Assembly: GCA_900754275.1 (NCBI GenBank)
Contig: CAAECF010000071.1
Span: 1 to 8,374 of the forward strand
DNA: 8,374 nt
Source of the DNA: an uncultured Collinsella sp.
GTDB taxonomy: Bacteria; Actinomycetota; Coriobacteriia; Coriobacteriales; Coriobacteriaceae
Direction: 5' to 3'
Part shown: piece after piece, positions 6,664-8,374 of the stretch
How positions within the stretch are numbered: the stretch's first letter is position 1
How the letters are laid out: every line of letters starts with the position of its first letter
Position numbers and translations under genes: made by a program
The notes under the pieces: model-generated
What the model saw: only the letters and a program-made list of their open reading frames with translations
What the model was told of the DNA's origin: nothing
Databases searched by the model: none

Positions 6664-7354
6664 CGAGCAGATGGCTGCTGCCGAGAGCTTGGGCTTTGTG
6701 CCCTACACCCGTCCGACCGGCACCGATACGGCTGAGCCGCTCAAGATCGGTGTGCTCATCAGCGGTTCGGGTACCAACCTGCAAGCGCTGATCGATCTGA
6801 TCGCCGCCGGCAAGCTCAACGCTTCGATTGAGCTTGTGGTGTCGAGCCGTCCTTCGGCTAAGGGTTTGCAGCGCGCTGAGCGTGCGGGCATCCAGACGCT
6901 CACGCTGTCCAAGGATGTCTATGCTGACCCCATCGCCGCCGACGAGATCATCGCGCACGAGCTGCTCGAGCGCGGCTGCGAGTACGTGGTGATGGCCGGC
7001 TACATGCGTATGGTGCACACCCCGCTGCTGGCGGCGTTCCCCAACCGCGTGGTCAACTTGCACCCGGCGCTGCTGCCGAGCTTTACCGGTGCCCACGCGA
7101 TCGACGATGCGTTTGCTCGCGGCGTCAAGGTGACCGGCGTGACCGTGCACTTTGCCAACGAGATCTACGACAACGGTCCCATCATTGCCCAGCGTGCGCT
7201 GACTGTTGAGGAGGGCTGGGACGTCGACACGCTCGAGGAGCACATCCACGCGATCGAGCACGTGCTGTATCCCGAGGTCGTGCAGATGCTCGCCGACGGC
7301 CGCGTTCACGTGCTGGAGAGCGGCAAGGTCGCAATTGACGCGCCTCGCGGCTAG
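6653..7354 (+). CDS. purN: phosphoribosylglycinamide formyltransferase, PurN
   Basis: PurN transfers a formyl group from 10-formyltetrahydrofolate to GAR, giving FGAR, the third step of purine synthesis. The 233-residue protein has an unusual 28-residue N-terminal extension before the core, which begins near PLKIGVLISGSGTNLQALID (29-48). The catalytic triad is visible: N135 and H137 in VNLHPALLPSF, and D173 in NEIYDNGPIIAQ. SSRPSAKGLQRAERAGI (64-80) is the usual substrate segment. ATG 6653 was chosen: GGTAAGG lies 12 nt upstream, and the start overlaps the purM stop within ATGAGCGCTAA, typical of translational coupling. A TTG at 6623 would add 10 residues with no support. It is the last gene of the unit and is followed 30 nt later by a terminator. 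Confidence 0.96.
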   Translation: MSANEQMAAAESLGFVPYTRPTGTDTAEPLKIGVLISGSGTNLQALIDLIAAGKLNASIELVVSSRPSAKGLQRAERAGIQTLTLSKDVYADPIAADEIIAHELLERGCEYVVMAGYMRMVHTPLLAAFPNRVVNLHPALLPSFTGAHAIDDAFARGVKVTGVTVHFANEIYDNGPIIAQRALTVEEGWDVDTLEEHIHAIEHVLYPEVVQMLADGRVHVLESGKVAIDAPRG

Positions 7355-7384
7355 CGGCGCACAGTACAATTTAGCCGAGTAGTC

Positions 7385-7429
7385 AGGGTGGTCATTGGCG
7401 CCAAGACGCGCGTGGCCACCTTTTGTTTT
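7385..7429 (+). terminator. intrinsic terminator after purN
   Basis: AGGGTGGTCA-type left arm (core GGTGGTCA, 7387-7394) pairs with TGGCCACC (7413-7420) over 8 bp with one G-U, followed by TTTTGTTTT (7421-7429). Two further pairs at the base extend into the T-run. It starts 30 nt after the purN stop, as expected for the end of purF-purM-purN. Confidence 0.85.
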
Positions 7430-7432
7430 GGG

Positions 7433-7488
7433 TAGTCACCTGCGACGTTCTTTAACGACTAGTCATTCAAGAACGTCGCAGGTGGCTA
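7433..7488. repeat. 56-nt centre-symmetric palindrome before the PTS gene
   Basis: The outer arms, 7434-7452 and 7469-7487, pair over 19 bp with one T-G; 16 of those (CACCTGCGACGTTCTT) are perfect. The middle holds GACTAGTC (7457-7464), centred on exactly the same axis, so 25 of 28 base pairs across 7433-7488 are symmetric. No T-run follows on either strand, so it is not a terminator. It ends about 8 nt before the GAGG ribosome binding site of the next gene. It may be a dispersed palindromic repeat, a large operator or an RNA fold controlling that gene. Confidence 0.85.
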
Positions 7489-7506
7489 GGTGAGAGAGGT
7501 GAGCGC

Positions 7507-7971
7507 ATGGCGGATAACGAAGCGCTGTTTACGCCTGAGCTGGTGTTTTTTGATTGGGAGTGTGCGACGCCGGATGAGGTGTTCGCGCGGCTTGAGGGCG
7601 AGCTTGCACCACATGGCTACATTGCATCCGGTTGGCTCGATGCCGTCCGCACGCGCGAGGATGCCTATCCCACGGGTCTCGCTATGCCGGCGGCAAACAT
7701 TGCCATTCCGCATACCGATCCGGGGTTTGTGGCCAAGCCCTATATCGCGGTGGTGAAGCCCGCCGCGCCCGTGACATTTAACGCTATGGCTGGCATGAGC
7801 GCTCCGGTGCCGGCGCAGATCGTCATCAATCTGGGCATCGCCGAGCCGGGCGGCCAGGTCGAGGCCCTGCAGGCACTCATGAACATCTTTATGGGCGCCG
7901 ATGCCGCAGCCGACGTGCTCGGCCAGACCACGCCCCAGGGCATGGTCGACGCCATCCGCCGCCACTTCTAA
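7507..7971 (+). CDS. PTS EIIA protein, fructose/mannitol/galactitol (GatA-like) type
   Basis: EIIA domains take phosphate from HPr and pass it to EIIB of a sugar phosphotransferase system, in the cytoplasm. The 154-residue single-domain protein fits the PTS_EIIA_2 family: REDAYPTGL (50-58), then NIAIPHTDPGFV (64-75) with the phosphorylated His at 69, and a helix QVEALQALMNIF (117-128) in the C-terminal half. The YPTGL plus IPHTD arrangement is most like galactitol IIA. ATG 7507 follows GAGG at 7496-7499. No IIB or IIC gene is within the window, and the next gene is unrelated, so this may be an orphan or regulatory IIA, or serve a transporter elsewhere. It is separated from purN by a terminator and a long palindrome. 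Confidence 0.9.
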   Translation: MADNEALFTPELVFFDWECATPDEVFARLEGELAPHGYIASGWLDAVRTREDAYPTGLAMPAANIAIPHTDPGFVAKPYIAVVKPAAPVTFNAMAGMSAPVPAQIVINLGIAEPGGQVEALQALMNIFMGADAAADVLGQTTPQGMVDAIRRHF

Positions 7972-7985
7972 GGTGGGGCTGAGTC

Positions 7986-8082
7986 GGCACTTGGGGACTG
8001 TCCCTAACTGCCGGCTGCCAGAGCTGTCCCCTTTGCACCAAAATGGTGCAGATTAATCTGTCCCCAATGCACCAAGCGTGCC
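7986..8082. repeat. REP-like repeat element with CTGTCCC cores
   Basis: The ends are inverted: GGCACTTGG (7986-7994) against CCAAGCGTGCC (8072-8082), with a 2-nt bulge. TTGGGGAC (7991-7998) and GTCCCCAA (8060-8067) are also exact inverts. CTGTCCC occurs at 7998, 8024 and 8058. The 18-nt unit CTGTCCCCnnTGCACCAA is repeated directly at 8024-8041 and 8058-8075, and TGCACCA-AAA-TGGTGCA (8034-8050) is a perfect hairpin. The layout resembles REP elements mobilised by RAYT (Y1 transposase-like) proteins, but no such gene is here, so that link is inference. Confidence 0.6.
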
Positions 8083-8094
8083 GCGGGGGCTGCG

Positions 8095-8106
8095 TTGTGA
8101 CACAAT
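8095..8106 (+). promoter_or_regulatory. possible promoter of the 3'-terminal gene
   Basis: CACAAT at 8101-8106 (4 of 6 to the -10 consensus) is preceded by TG at 8098-8099, an extended -10 arrangement, 36 nt before the ATG at 8142. No -35 is apparent. The gene's ribosome binding site is AAAGG (8131-8135). Weak call. Confidence 0.25.
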
Positions 8107-8141
8107 GGCGTTTGTTCGATTCGTTATGCGAAAGGCCAACT

Positions 8142-8374
8142 ATGGCAAATAAGAAAAAGAACTCCGAGGCCGCGCCGACGCCCGAGCAGCAGGCCCGCGC
8201 TGCCTCCAGCTCTCGCAAGAAGCAGCGCAAGACGTACGTGTCTAAGACCGTCAAGATCGTTCTGGTGGTCATCGGCGTGCTGGCGATGCTGCTTTCCGTC
8301 TCGGCGATGGCGTGCTCCGGCCTTATGTCGCAGGCTGAGGACACCTCGAGCTACAAGCTGACCGGCGGTGTTGC
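8142..8374 (+). CDS. membrane-anchored or lipoprotein-like protein, N-terminal part only
   Basis: ATG 8142 follows AAAGG (8131-8135) at 6 nt, and the frame stays open to the window end (77 complete codons). The product starts with a basic, polar tail (about 1-37: MANKKKNSEAAPTPEQQ, then a cluster of Arg and Lys around SSRKKQRKTYVSK). One hydrophobic segment follows (about 38-60, VKIVLVVIGVLAMLLSVSAM), then CSGLMSQAEDTSSY. The topology is a single N-terminal anchor with the rest outside the cell. The Cys after the hydrophobic run (SAMAC) only loosely fits a lipobox, and the preceding tail is long for a signal peptide, so a plain transmembrane anchor is likelier. The truncated part does not let me name a family. 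Confidence 0.8.
   Translation, partial: MANKKKNSEAAPTPEQQARAASSSRKKQRKTYVSKTVKIVLVVIGVLAMLLSVSAMACSGLMSQAEDTSSYKLTGGV

Noticed and set aside
6569..7369. 266-codon minus-strand frame opposite purN
   Set aside because: Antisense shadow; purN has the complete catalytic triad in the plus-strand frame.
7434..7487. The long palindrome as a second terminator or as a PTS antiterminator (RAT) site
   Set aside because: No T-run follows either arm, and the sequence does not resemble the RAT consensus bound by LicT/SacY-type proteins.

Overview
The window reads as ordinary chromosome from a high-GC, anaerobe-type Gram-positive bacterium. Codon use (many GGC, GCC and CTG codons), a class B sortase, a divergent MoaE-like protein and the purine gene order suggest the class Coriobacteriia, most like Collinsella. 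That placement is an inference from how the proteins look, not from a search.

Layout. Positions 1-164 hold a leader with a 10-bp inverted repeat, a probable promoter and two short palindromes. Next comes a three-gene plus-strand unit: purE (165-629), a class B sortase (665-1669) and a small MoaE-like protein (1712-2128). It ends at a strong bidirectional terminator (2159-2197), shared with a convergent minus-strand gene for a polytopic membrane protein carrying an ABC-transporter type IV (PF06541-like) domain (2218-3447). A 285-base divergent intergenic region follows. It carries a promoter on each strand and leads into the plus-strand purine cluster purF (3733-5403), purM (5560-6663) and purN (6653-7354), closed by an intrinsic terminator (7385-7429). 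Beyond that lie a 56-nt palindrome (7433-7488), a lone PTS EIIA protein (7507-7971), a 97-nt repeat-rich element (7986-8082) and the start of a membrane-anchored protein that runs off the end (8142 onward).

Function. PurF, PurN, PurM and PurE catalyse steps 1, 3, 5 and 6 of de novo IMP synthesis. The other pathway genes (purD, purL/purQ/purS, purC, purB, purH) are not here. The purine genes are split into two units by the membrane gene, and purE shares its transcript with proteins of unrelated function. All purine enzymes look intact.

The most interesting parts are non-coding. The 157-nt purF-purM gap has four CCTG/CAGG-type segments that can pair in mutually exclusive ways, one pairing being terminator-like, followed by two GC-rich hairpins. 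A 56-nt centre-symmetric palindrome sits directly against the ribosome binding site of the PTS gene. The element at 7986-8082 shares a CTGTCCC core with the purF-purM segment and looks like a REP-type dispersed repeat. I see no phage, CRISPR, insertion sequence, tRNA or rRNA, and no clear evidence of a wholly new protein system.
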